A stretch of DNA of 53,832 nucleotides from NCBI GenBank assembly GCA_964410915.1, contig CAYPIU010000008.1, positions 1-53,832 of the forward strand, written 5' to 3'. Under the pieces are notes generated by a model. That model was given only the letters and a program-made list of their open reading frames with translations, was not told the origin of the DNA and did no database searches. Below are positions 34,422-42,702 of this stretch, in pieces. The DNA comes from CAZFJG01 sp964410915 (GTDB lineage: Bacteria; Synergistota; Synergistia; Synergistales; JAFGMB01). The translations under genes and the position numbers were made by a program. Every line of letters begins with the position of its first letter. Within the stretch, counting starts at the first letter, position 1.

Positions 34422-36251
34422 ATGACTGCGATCAGGAAAAAAAATAAAGATAAAGTAAGTGGGATCGTTCCATCACGAGATGAAATTGATGATTCTTCAA
34501 AATGGGTTCTGGAGCATATATATCCTGACACAGATTCCTGGGAAAAGGATTTTGATGAGGTTCAGAAGAGATTATCAGAGTTTAAGAGATTCAGTGATCA
34601 TCTCGGTGAAAATTCACAAACGGTACTTGAGTGTTTACAGCTTGAGGAAGAGCTTGGGATCAAAATTGAAAAACTGTTTGTCTATGCTCATATGAAAAGT
34701 CATGAAAATACTTCCGTAAAAGAATTCCAGGGACTTGCGGACAGGTCCGGAAGCCTTCTTGTCCGTTTTTCCGCAGAGACATCATTTATAGTGCCTGAAT
34801 TGAATGAATTGCCACCGGAAACCCTCGATTCTTATATGAAGGAAGAATCCCTGAGTACATATCATTTCTTTTTTGAAGATATTATAAGGATGAAAAAACA
34901 TGTCCTTTCACCTGCAGAGGAAAGGATCATTGCATTGACAGGTGATATGTCACATGCACCTGATACTATTTTTACCCTTTTTACAAATGCGGACCTCCGT
35001 TTTTCGTCGGTAAAAGATGAAAATGGAAATAAACAGGAATTGACAGAGGAAAGATATCAAAAATTTATCAAGTCGCAGGATCGAAAAGTTCGTAAAAAAG
35101 CCTTCAAAACACTCTTTAATACATACCTTGGTTACGAGAATTCCATTTCTGCGATGTACAGTTCGAGTATTAAATCTGTTATGTTCAACTCCACAATAAG
35201 AGGGTACGGTTCAACGCTTGAGGCTTCCCTTGAACGAAACAACATTCCCTTGAAAGTCTATGATAATGTTATAGATACCGTAAGAGCAAATATTGATCCT
35301 CTCCATGAGTATGTTCAACTGAGAAAAAAAATTCTTAATACCGGCAAGATCCATATGTACGATCTATATGTTCCTCTTTTTGAGGAGACAAGGAAAGACA
35401 TCCCTTATAAGGATGCCATAGAAATGGTGAGAGAGGGTCTGAAACCTCTTGGTAAAGATTACATGGACGTTTTTGATCATGGGCTGAAAAATGGCTGGAT
35501 CGACGTTTATGAAAATCAGGGCAAAAAAAATGGTGCTTATTCCTGGGGCAGTTATGGTACACATCCATATGTATTGCTCAACTATAATGGGACACTTAGA
35601 GATGTATTCACCCTGGCACATGAAATGGGACATGCCATACATTCCTGGTATTCTCACAAAAACCAGCCCTATATCTACGGGGATTACACGATATTCCTTG
35701 CAGAAGTGGCTTCCACTACCAACGAATCCCTTCTTCTTAGCCATCTTCTTGAAAGATCAGAAAGCAGGAAAGAGAAACTTTTTCTCTTGAATTACCAGCT
35801 CGAACAGATTCGGACCACTGTTTACAGGCAGACTCTTTTTGCTGAATTTGAAAAGAAGGCACATTCCATGGCAGAGAAAGGGATAGCCCTTACACCTGAT
35901 ATATTGAAAAATGTCTGGCATGAACTCAATAGAGATTACTATGGATCTGAAATAAAGATAGACAAGGAAATAGACATAGAGTGGGCAAGAATACCACATT
36001 TTTATTCTTCTTTTTACGTTTACCAGTATGTGACTGGATTTTCTGCTGCCACCAGTTTTGCAGAAAATATTCTCTCCGGCCAGGCAGATCTAAGGGACAA
36101 GTATCTGGAATTCCTGAGGAAAGGAAGTTCAGATTATTCGACCAATATTCTGAGAGATGCTGGTGTAGATATGACCACGGAACGACCACTGGAGATAACC
36201 ATAGAGAAATTCCGTACAGCTCTTGAAGACATTGAAAAAATGATCAAATAA
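34422..36251 (+). CDS. pepF: Oligoendopeptidase F (peptidase M3B)
   Basis: A 609-residue zinc metallopeptidase that cleaves short peptides in the cytoplasm. The metal site is HEMGHAIHS (His400, Glu401, His404), with the third ligand in FLAEVASTTNE. The N-terminal helical part and the SYVSGFSAA-like YQYVTGFSAATSFA region match PepF. The ATG has AAGGGGG upstream. No signal peptide. It stands alone in its own unit and ends in a bidirectional terminator. Peptide use suits a proteolytic or amino-acid-fermenting organism. Confidence 0.95.
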   Translation: MTAIRKKNKDKVSGIVPSRDEIDDSSKWVLEHIYPDTDSWEKDFDEVQKRLSEFKRFSDHLGENSQTVLECLQLEEELGIKIEKLFVYAHMKSHENTSVKEFQGLADRSGSLLVRFSAETSFIVPELNELPPETLDSYMKEESLSTYHFFFEDIIRMKKHVLSPAEERIIALTGDMSHAPDTIFTLFTNADLRFSSVKDENGNKQELTEERYQKFIKSQDRKVRKKAFKTLFNTYLGYENSISAMYSSSIKSVMFNSTIRGYGSTLEASLERNNIPLKVYDNVIDTVRANIDPLHEYVQLRKKILNTGKIHMYDLYVPLFEETRKDIPYKDAIEMVREGLKPLGKDYMDVFDHGLKNGWIDVYENQGKKNGAYSWGSYGTHPYVLLNYNGTLRDVFTLAHEMGHAIHSWYSHKNQPYIYGDYTIFLAEVASTTNESLLLSHLLERSESRKEKLFLLNYQLEQIRTTVYRQTLFAEFEKKAHSMAEKGIALTPDILKNVWHELNRDYYGSEIKIDKEIDIEWARIPHFYSSFYVYQYVTGFSAATSFAENILSGQADLRDKYLEFLRKGSSDYSTNILRDAGVDMTTERPLEITIEKFRTALEDIEKMIK

Positions 36252-36296
36252 AAAAGCCGGGAACAACACTGATCAATAGTTGTTCCCGGCTTTTTT
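36250..36296. terminator. Bidirectional intrinsic terminator
   Basis: AGCCGGGAACAAC (36255-36267) pairs with GTTGTTCCCGGCT (36279-36291), flanked by an A run on the left and a T run on the right. It can therefore stop both pepF and the convergent hydrolase transcript. Confidence 0.92.
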
Positions 36297-36309
36297 ATTT
36301 CCGTTAGAG

Positions 36310-37158
36310 TTATCTTATTTCAAAACCACTTTCACAGAGCCATTGAAGGATAATTTCAGAAAGGGCTATTCTTGAGTCATGAAAGGAATGACCGTCTTCA
36401 AGTAATTTTTCTGAGAGAAAAGCTGCGCTGTCATTTCTTATTGCATTTGCAAGCGGATCATGGTGTATATTCCTTTCGCAGACAGAATCAAGCGATCCTC
36501 CGACAAGAAGGATCTTTCTGTCACCGTAAACAGATCCCTTTTCGGAAAGATCCCACGAATTTTTATGCGTTTTGATCTCTTCTATCAGATCGTATATCCC
36601 AGTTCCTTTAAGAGGAACGATGCATTCCTCGAACATCTCCCTCGTTTTATCCCTGAACCTTTCGTCAGTTGTAAATTCTTTTCCCACTTTGCCCAGGTTG
36701 TAAGGTGCAATTGAAATTATGTGTCTTATATGTTTGAAAAGAGGAGATACCGCAAGAGCAGCAAAACCACCCATGCTATGGCCTGCGATTATCATTCTGT
36801 CTTTATCGATACCGAGGTTATCCACAGCATGATCTGATGAAAGAAACTTTATTGCAAGTTCGGTATCTTCAAGAACATTGGAGAATGAAAAATCCCCTTC
36901 ACTTCCCCATGATCCACGGTAATGAAAAGTGGCGACATTGAATCCTCCACGCCGTAGTGTCTGGGCAAGGTCAAGGTTTTGTTCGTATCCTGGAAATCCA
37001 TGGAGCAGTACTATTGTCGGATGAGGACCCTTGCCTGAGGGGGTGTACATCAAACCGTGAAGCCTGTCATTTCCCTGATGCAGAAGCAGGTTTATAACAC
37101 CAGACGAATAGTTTTTATCCCTTGAGACCGGATCCGAGGATATGCAGTCAAATTTCAT
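36310..37158 (-). CDS. Alpha/beta-fold serine hydrolase
   Basis: A 282-residue alpha/beta hydrolase. The oxyanion motif is LLHGFPGYEQN, the nucleophile elbow GHSMGG (Ser about 128), and the likely catalytic His is in EDGHSFHD near the C-terminus. It resembles dipeptidyl-peptidase or acyl-esterase-like prolyl-oligopeptidase relatives; the substrate is unknown. ATG 37158 has GGAGGG nine to ten bases upstream, and an ATG six codons earlier contains that SD. It begins 30 bases after hflC on the same strand, so it may be the last gene of the hflKC unit. Confidence 0.85.
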   Translation of the reverse strand: MKFDCISSDPVSRDKNYSSGVINLLLHQGNDRLHGLMYTPSGKGPHPTIVLLHGFPGYEQNLDLAQTLRRGGFNVATFHYRGSWGSEGDFSFSNVLEDTELAIKFLSSDHAVDNLGIDKDRMIIAGHSMGGFAALAVSPLFKHIRHIISIAPYNLGKVGKEFTTDERFRDKTREMFEECIVPLKGTGIYDLIEEIKTHKNSWDLSEKGSVYGDRKILLVGGSLDSVCERNIHHDPLANAIRNDSAAFLSEKLLEDGHSFHDSRIALSEIILQWLCESGFEIR

Positions 37159-37188
37159 TTTTATTGATCCCTCCAAAACCTGTTTAAT

Positions 37189-38094
37189 CTAATTCTGCCT
37201 GTAAGGGCTGCCGGGCAGGATCCCAGATTCATTGTAAGAACTGATACCTTTCAGATATTTAAGAACGCCATCTCCGGGTTTAAGCATAACAGGTGTGTCG
37301 GCAAGAACATTACTGTAGAATTCCATCGTTTTAAGGAAAATATATAGATCTTTTGCTTCAGAGGTAGAGTCTGCGATGATCTCCTGGGCTATCCTGTCAC
37401 CTTCACCCTTGGTTTCTTCAGCGGTTTTTGTTGCCTCTGCTATCATTTCCACGTTCTTTCTATCCGCAATGGATCTTCTGCGCATTGCTTCAGCCTGTCC
37501 CTGTGCCCTTAATTGAGCAGCCACACGGTTTCTTTCCGCCTGCATGGATCTGTAAACAGCCTGCTCGTTCTCTGCAGGTAAAAATACTCTTTTGAAAGCT
37601 ACCGATATAATTTCCACTCCATATTGCCGTGATTGTGTACGGGCAATATTTCCAGATCTATCAATGGCTTTCTCGCGTCCGCTTTTCACAAGTTCATCAA
37701 GTGTGAGCCTTCCCGCAACAATTCTTACAGCAGAATATATAGAATCATCCAGTCTCTGCTGTACTGATGCAACTGTTCTTACCCGCCTGTAAAGGGTTTC
37801 AGGATCGGATATTCTGAACAGTGCTATGGTATCAAACACAAGGTTTTTCTTATCGCTGGTTACTACTGCTACAGGATCAGCGTCATATTCGATCAGTTTT
37901 TTTGTATATGTGACAGTTCTGTCAAGAAATGGCAGCTTAAAATATAAGCCCGGCTCAGTATTTGACGCAACAACTTTTCCAAGTCTTACTACAACTACCT
38001 GCTTATCTGCCCTGAGAACGTAAAAAGAACCGCTTGCGACAAGGAGGGCAAGTATTATCACGATATAGATCAGACTTTTGTTTAAACTCTTCAT
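37189..38094 (-). CDS. hflC: HflC, SPFH-family membrane protease modulator
   Basis: This 301-residue membrane-anchored SPFH protein has one N-terminal helix (LIYIVIILALLVASGSFYVL). The band-7 domain follows, starting VVVRLGKVVASNTEPGLYFKLPFLD, with a helical region rich in Arg/Glu/Ala (YRSMQAERNRVAAQLRAQGQAEAMRRRS). Together with HflK it forms the large periplasmic cage around FtsH that limits proteolysis of membrane proteins. AAGGAGGG precedes the ATG. The HflC-type FLKTMEFYSN block is present. It lies 12 bases after hflK. Confidence 0.93.
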   Translation of the reverse strand: MKSLNKSLIYIVIILALLVASGSFYVLRADKQVVVVRLGKVVASNTEPGLYFKLPFLDRTVTYTKKLIEYDADPVAVVTSDKKNLVFDTIALFRISDPETLYRRVRTVASVQQRLDDSIYSAVRIVAGRLTLDELVKSGREKAIDRSGNIARTQSRQYGVEIISVAFKRVFLPAENEQAVYRSMQAERNRVAAQLRAQGQAEAMRRRSIADRKNVEMIAEATKTAEETKGEGDRIAQEIIADSTSEAKDLYIFLKTMEFYSNVLADTPVMLKPGDGVLKYLKGISSYNESGILPGSPYRQN

Positions 38095-38106
38095 AAAAGA
38101 CCCTCC

Positions 38107-39159
38107 TTACCTTGTTTTCCCATTTGTCGGGGAGTTCATTTCCATTAGTTTCTCGAGCGGCAGTACCTGAAGGGAATTCTGGCGTTCGTCAACTATGATC
38201 ACCTTCAGATCTGGCCATATATCCTGCATGTTCTCAAACCAGAGATTGTTAAGCACGAGTTCCGGGTTCTCTTTGTAAGAAGCATTCAGGGATGTTATTC
38301 TTGCTGCCTCGCCTTCGGCTATGGCTATTCTCCGGAATTTGTAAGCTTCTGCAGCATTGAGGATCTGATCCACTTCCCCTTCTGCCCTGGAAAGGATCTG
38401 GTTTGAATATTTGTCCGCTTCGAGTATCAGCCTGTTTTTTTCAGCTTTTGCTGAATTTATCTCGCTGAATGCGGCCTGGACAGGTTCCGGAGGGACTACG
38501 TCCTGGAACTGTACAGCAACAACAAAGATACCGGTTTTAAGTGTTTCCATGTTTTTCTGTATCAACTGTTTTGCCTCGGTCTGAGAAGCTTCCTTTTCTT
38601 TAGTCAGAACATCATCAAGCTTCCTCGAAGCGATAACTTGTCTCATTGTGGATTCTGCAATATCCCGGATCATTTTCTGTCTGAGCGTTTGATCGCTGGG
38701 TACATTTACTACAAAAGCGGAAGGATCTGCGATCTGGTACTGTAGGACCCAGTCTATCTCGACTATCTTGTTATCACCTGTCAGCATTTTTGATTCATCC
38801 AGCCTGTCCCTGTATTTGGCTGGAGGTCCGGGGCTTATGGTGCGGTATCCATATTCGAGACGCTGGATGTTTTCAGTATTGACTACAATGACTCTGTCCA
38901 CAAGAGGTATTTTAAAGTTAACACCCTGATCTGTTACTGCAGATACTCTGCCAAGCCTGAAAACTACACCTCTTGAACCCGCGGGTATGATGTAAAAACC
39001 ACTTTTTGCGATCAGAACAACTGCTACTAAAAGAACCAGATATTTAATAAACCCGGTTTTAAAGTTGAATAATTTTCTGATCTTTTCCCTTTCGGATGTC
39101 TCGTTATCTTCATTCTCTCTTTTTCCGAAAAACCCGTTGTCATCGAAAAAATTCTTCAT
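38107..39159 (-). CDS. hflK: HflK, SPFH-family membrane protease modulator
   Basis: This 350-residue partner of HflC has a short charged N-terminus, one membrane helix (YLVLLVAVVLIAKSGFYII) and a band-7 domain beginning GSRGVVFRLGRVSAVTDQGVNFKIP. HflK hallmarks are VEIDWVLQYQIADP and VAVQFQDVVPPEPVQAAFSEINSAKAEKN. ATG 39159 follows GGGAGGAATTGG; the frame extends upstream to 39234 without a better SD. It lacks the Gly-rich N-terminal extension found in enterobacterial HflK. The 108-base gap to the lysR stop holds two direct GTGTAAC copies. Confidence 0.93.
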   Translation of the reverse strand: MKNFFDDNGFFGKRENEDNETSEREKIRKLFNFKTGFIKYLVLLVAVVLIAKSGFYIIPAGSRGVVFRLGRVSAVTDQGVNFKIPLVDRVIVVNTENIQRLEYGYRTISPGPPAKYRDRLDESKMLTGDNKIVEIDWVLQYQIADPSAFVVNVPSDQTLRQKMIRDIAESTMRQVIASRKLDDVLTKEKEASQTEAKQLIQKNMETLKTGIFVVAVQFQDVVPPEPVQAAFSEINSAKAEKNRLILEADKYSNQILSRAEGEVDQILNAAEAYKFRRIAIAEGEAARITSLNASYKENPELVLNNLWFENMQDIWPDLKVIIVDERQNSLQVLPLEKLMEMNSPTNGKTR

Positions 39160-39267
39160 CCAATTCCTCCCTAATATCTTTATATCTGTTACTCTATCAG
39201 AAAACGCTTTGTCTTTCATTCCTGCGTGTAACACAGGTGTAACTGTTAAAAGGTTCTTTATGTTTTT

Positions 39268-40176
39268 TCAATCAAGGATCGATCCGGCCATCTTTTGAAG
39301 TATTTTGAGCATTTCCCATCCTGCATAGGATAAACCTCTGGTTTTGTGGTAAATAGCCCGTATCTCCCATCTAAGGTTTTCACTGTCATCGATCTGGAGA
39401 ATTGATAATCTGTGGTTTTTAACTTCCTCAGAAACCGAGAGTCTGCTGGTCAGGCAGATACCCAATCCTTGTCTCGTGAGGTTTTTGGCGATCTCAATAT
39501 CTTCCACCATTATCTGTTCTTTGAAATTAAGCTTTCGCCGAAGTTTTAGATCTTTAAAATAGGTTGATATGGGATTGCCCTCGGTAAATGAAATTATTGT
39601 TTTGTCGTCGAGTTCATTCAGACTTGCCAGATTGCTGGAAGTTGAGGAACTTTCTGAAGACACAAATACCAGTTTGTCAAAACCGATCGCCCTGTATATA
39701 AAGTCATGTTCCTCCGAGGAATTAAGATCCTTTCCCAGGATCGCGAGTTCGATCTCATCGTTTTTAAGATGCTGTAAAATCTTTTCATATGATCCGGTGA
39801 ATATCGATATCTCTATCATGGGGAACTGGCTGCGGAAAAGTTCCATTGCTTTTGGTAGCAGGTAGGTGCCGGTAAAAGATGAAGTACCGATCACGAGTTT
39901 TCCCGAACGCAGGTTCCTGATATCTCTGAATCGCTCAGTTATGTTTTCAACATTTTCAAGTATTTCAGATGCTGAGGCGTAAAGATATCTTCCCTCGGGA
40001 GTTAGCTGGATCTTACGCCCTCTCCTCACAAAGAGCTGGACCTCAAAATAGCTTTCAAGGTTAGCAATATGCTGGCTTATAGAAGGCTGAGAGATGTAAA
40101 GTTTTTCCGCGGCAGCCTTGAAAGAGCCTTCGCTGACTACCTGGCAGAAAGATTTCAGTTGGTAAAAGGTTATCAT
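39268..40176 (-). CDS. LysR-family transcriptional regulator
   Basis: A 302-residue LysR-type regulator. The winged helix (about 1-60) reads FKAAAEKLYISQPSISQHIANLESYFEVQLFVRRGRKIQLT. The substrate-binding half (about 90-295) has the periplasmic-binding fold, with KLVIGTSSFTGTYLLPKAM. It is transcribed away from the amino-acid catabolic island, and a 16-bp palindrome lies 21 bases from its start. By the usual LysR logic it would activate the island in response to one of its substrates and repress itself (inference). The inducer cannot be read from sequence. Confidence 0.93.
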   Translation of the reverse strand: MITFYQLKSFCQVVSEGSFKAAAEKLYISQPSISQHIANLESYFEVQLFVRRGRKIQLTPEGRYLYASASEILENVENITERFRDIRNLRSGKLVIGTSSFTGTYLLPKAMELFRSQFPMIEISIFTGSYEKILQHLKNDEIELAILGKDLNSSEEHDFIYRAIGFDKLVFVSSESSSTSSNLASLNELDDKTIISFTEGNPISTYFKDLKLRRKLNFKEQIMVEDIEIAKNLTRQGLGICLTSRLSVSEEVKNHRLSILQIDDSENLRWEIRAIYHKTRGLSYAGWEMLKILQKMAGSILD

Positions 40177-40196
40177 TTTGAATGGCCCTCTTATTC

Positions 40197-40212
40197 ATAA
40201 GGTTTTCCTTAT
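40197..40212. promoter_or_regulatory. LysR-type operator palindrome
   Basis: ATAAGG-TTTT-CCTTAT is a perfect 6-bp inverted repeat of the kind bound by LysR regulators. It lies between lysR and the divergent first M20 gene. Its centre is about 65 bases upstream of the start site predicted from the promoter at 40235-40262, the usual place of a LysR recognition site. Confidence 0.65.
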
Positions 40213-40234
40213 CGATTATATCAGAAAACTATTA

Positions 40235-40262
40235 TTGAAGATAATATAAAGAGCTTTATAAT
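40235..40262 (+). promoter_or_regulatory. Promoter of the catabolic island
   Basis: TTGAAG (40235-40240), 16 bases, TATAAT (40257-40262). The predicted start of transcription is at about 40269-40270, on the ATG of the first gene. Together with the lack of any SD, this suggests a leaderless mRNA. Confidence 0.55.
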
Positions 40263-40269
40263 TATAAAT

Positions 40270-41463
40270 ATGCTTAATATGCAGAGAAAAGATGCTCTTG
40301 TGCTCTTATGTCAGGATTTTGTAAGATGTCCCAGTGTCTCAGGGCATGAAAGGAAACTGGCTTCATTTCTTGAGGAGTCCATGTATTCCCTTGGTTTTGA
40401 TGAGGTCAAAGTCGATTACTTTGGTAATGTACTCGGAAAAATGTCTTTTGGCAAGGATGGGAAAAACCTTCTTTTTGAAGCCCAGATGGATCATGTAGAA
40501 GTAAGGGATCCCTCGGAATGGCAATATTATCCATATGGTGCGTTTCTTGCCGACCAGCGGATATATGGCAGGGGGACTACGGATCAGAAAGGAAGTCTGG
40601 CAGCGATGATACTGGCAGCTTCCATGCTCAAGCATGATTTCGGGGATAGTCTCTGCGGTAATCTTGCTGTTGCTGCCACAGTCCAGCAGGAGCGTTTTGA
40701 AGGAGTATCTTCAAGGCTGGTAGGTTCAGCGTATGAGCCGGATTATGTTGTCATAGGGGAGGCTTCCGATCTTCAGATCGAGAGGGGCCAGAGAGGCAGA
40801 GCTGAAATAGTTCTTGAAAATCAAGGGAAAATGGCTCATTCAGCCCACCCTGATTATGGTATAAACGCAGCTCTTAAGATGATATCCCTGGTGAACTTTA
40901 TAAGGGAGAATTTTAACCCGGGTTATGATCCCTTCCTCGGGAAAGGTATCCTGGAATTGACGAATATAACTTCTTTTCCCAGAAATAATGCAGGTACAAT
41001 TCCTGATCGCTGCAGAGTCGTTTTTGACCGTCGGCTTCTTCTTGGTGATACAAGGAGCAATGTTATAGGGGATATCGAAAAACTGGTTGCTCTCGCAAAA
41101 CTATCAATACCGGACCTCGATGCTTCCGTACATATTTCCAGGGTCGAAGATCATTGCTACACGGGGGTTCCTATAAAGGGCGAACATTATGTTCCTGCCT
41201 GGCTTTTCCCGGAGGATCATGAATTTATAAGGTCATCACTCAGAGGTCTAAAACAGGCAGGACTTCCTGCCAGACTGTCATCAAAGGCAGGGTTCGGGAC
41301 AAATGGGTGTTATTACGGGGGCGTTGCAGGGATACCGTCTATAGTTTTTGGTCCATCCAGTGAAAATCTTGCTCATATTACTGATGAACATATCAAGATC
41401 GAACAGCTTGTAAAGGGTTGTGAGGGTTATTACGGTATTGGCAGGGGTGTGCTTGCATCCTGA
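40270..41463 (+). CDS. M20-family hydrolase homologue with degenerate catalytic site (YgeY-like, copy 1)
   Basis: A 397-residue protein clearly homologous to the next gene and to YgeY-type M20 peptidases/deacylases, which hydrolyse amide bonds with a dinuclear metal site. Conserved parts are GRGTTDQKGSLAAM, VIGEASDLQIERGQRGRAE and LAHITDEHIKIEQL. Two key positions have changed. The first metal ligand His in EGHMDHV is Gln72 (EAQMDHV), and the catalytic base, the first Glu of the EE pair, is Gln140 (VQQERFEG). The downstream copy keeps His and both Glu. It is probably an inactive partner, a regulator or an altered enzyme. No SD is present and the promoter lies just upstream, so ATG 40270 may be leaderless; ATG 40279 is an alternative. 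Confidence 0.85.
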   Translation: MLNMQRKDALVLLCQDFVRCPSVSGHERKLASFLEESMYSLGFDEVKVDYFGNVLGKMSFGKDGKNLLFEAQMDHVEVRDPSEWQYYPYGAFLADQRIYGRGTTDQKGSLAAMILAASMLKHDFGDSLCGNLAVAATVQQERFEGVSSRLVGSAYEPDYVVIGEASDLQIERGQRGRAEIVLENQGKMAHSAHPDYGINAALKMISLVNFIRENFNPGYDPFLGKGILELTNITSFPRNNAGTIPDRCRVVFDRRLLLGDTRSNVIGDIEKLVALAKLSIPDLDASVHISRVEDHCYTGVPIKGEHYVPAWLFPEDHEFIRSSLRGLKQAGLPARLSSKAGFGTNGCYYGGVAGIPSIVFGPSSENLAHITDEHIKIEQLVKGCEGYYGIGRGVLAS

Positions 41464-41501
41464 TGGATATTATTTCAAATTGCGGGAGGTTCTATATTTT
41501 G

Positions 41502-42689
41502 ATGAATGAAAAAAGAAAAGAACAGCTGGTTGATTTTTGCAGGGAAATGATCAGGAGGCCAAGTCTCTCAGGCCAGGAAAAAGATGTTGCCGAGCTTGTA
41601 GCGGAAACAATGAGGTCCCTGGGATATGATTCAGTTGAAGTTGATAATTATGGAAATGTCATAGGGAAAATTACCCTTGGCAATGGCGGCAAAACTCTTC
41701 TTTTTGAAGGACATATGGATCATGTGGAAATTGGAGATGTCTCCAGCTGGACGGTTGATCCTTTTGCTGCGGATATTTTCGACGGGAAAATATATGGTCG
41801 TGCTACAACTGATATGAAGGGTAATCTTTCAGCGATGATACAGGCAGCAGCCTTCTTGAAAGAGGACGCTGCAGATGGTGTGAATGGAGAATTGATCGTA
41901 GCAGGAGTTGTTCATGAGGAATGTTTCGAAGGAGTTGCTTCTGAAGCTATAGGAAAGAAATATAAACCCGATTTTGTTGTGATCGGGGAACCGTCCAGCC
42001 TTACCCTGAAAAGGGGGCAGAGAGGAAGGGCCGAGATCGTACTGGAGACCCTCGGGAAAAACGCTCACTCGTCCAATCCCTCCGTGGGGCTGAACTCAAT
42101 AAAGAAAATGATGAAGATACTTCTTGAGATAGAAGATAGTTTCATACCTGAGGATCATCCTGTCCTCGGGAAAGGGATCCTGGAAGTTACGGATATTATA
42201 TCTTCACCTTATCCAGGTGCAAGTGTTGTTCCTGACAGATGCAGGGTCACTTTCGACAGAAGGCTTCTTGTTGGTGAGACGGAAGAGGGAGTCCTGGGGC
42301 AGGTCCAGCAGGTTATCGATAGAGTGGCTGCCTCAGACCTGGAGATTAAAACAAAACTTTATTTAGCAGAGGCAGAGGAAGTCTGTTATAACGGCGAAAA
42401 GATCAAAGCTGAACGTTTTGCCCCGGGGTGGTTGTTCCCGGAAGATGATGTTTTTGTCCAGACCTGCCTGAAGGGATTGAGATCAGCAGGTCAGGATCCA
42501 GATATATCCCACTATGCTTTCTGTACTAATGGTAGTTATTATGCCGGTAAGGCAGGGATACCCACCGTAGGATTTGGAGGATCCCTTGAAACTCTTGCCC
42601 ACGTGGTAGACGAGTATATAGAGATCGACCATCTGGTCAAGGCATGTGAAGGATATGCAGGTATAGCAGGATCTGTTTTTGGCAGTTAG
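41502..42689 (+). CDS. M20-family metallohydrolase (YgeY-like, copy 2, intact)
   Basis: This 395-residue M20 peptidase/deacylase resembles the YgeY family (often called selenium-metabolism-linked hydrolases) and the ArgE/DapE group. Metal and catalytic residues are in place: His71-x-Asp (EGHMDHVEIGD), Asp in GRATTDMKG, Glu139-Glu140 (VHEECFEG), Glu in VIGEPSS and His in LAHVVDE. The dimerisation region GKNAHSSNPSVGLN also matches. It would cleave an acyl or peptide bond of an amino-acid derivative in the cytoplasm. GGGAGGT is 8 bases from TTG 41499 and 11 from ATG 41502; either could start. It lies 13 bases before the threonine-synthase-like gene. Confidence 0.9.
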   Translation: MNEKRKEQLVDFCREMIRRPSLSGQEKDVAELVAETMRSLGYDSVEVDNYGNVIGKITLGNGGKTLLFEGHMDHVEIGDVSSWTVDPFAADIFDGKIYGRATTDMKGNLSAMIQAAAFLKEDAADGVNGELIVAGVVHEECFEGVASEAIGKKYKPDFVVIGEPSSLTLKRGQRGRAEIVLETLGKNAHSSNPSVGLNSIKKMMKILLEIEDSFIPEDHPVLGKGILEVTDIISSPYPGASVVPDRCRVTFDRRLLVGETEEGVLGQVQQVIDRVAASDLEIKTKLYLAEAEEVCYNGEKIKAERFAPGWLFPEDDVFVQTCLKGLRSAGQDPDISHYAFCTNGSYYAGKAGIPTVGFGGSLETLAHVVDEYIEIDHLVKACEGYAGIAGSVFGS

Positions 42690-42702
42690 AGGGAGGAACA
42701 AA

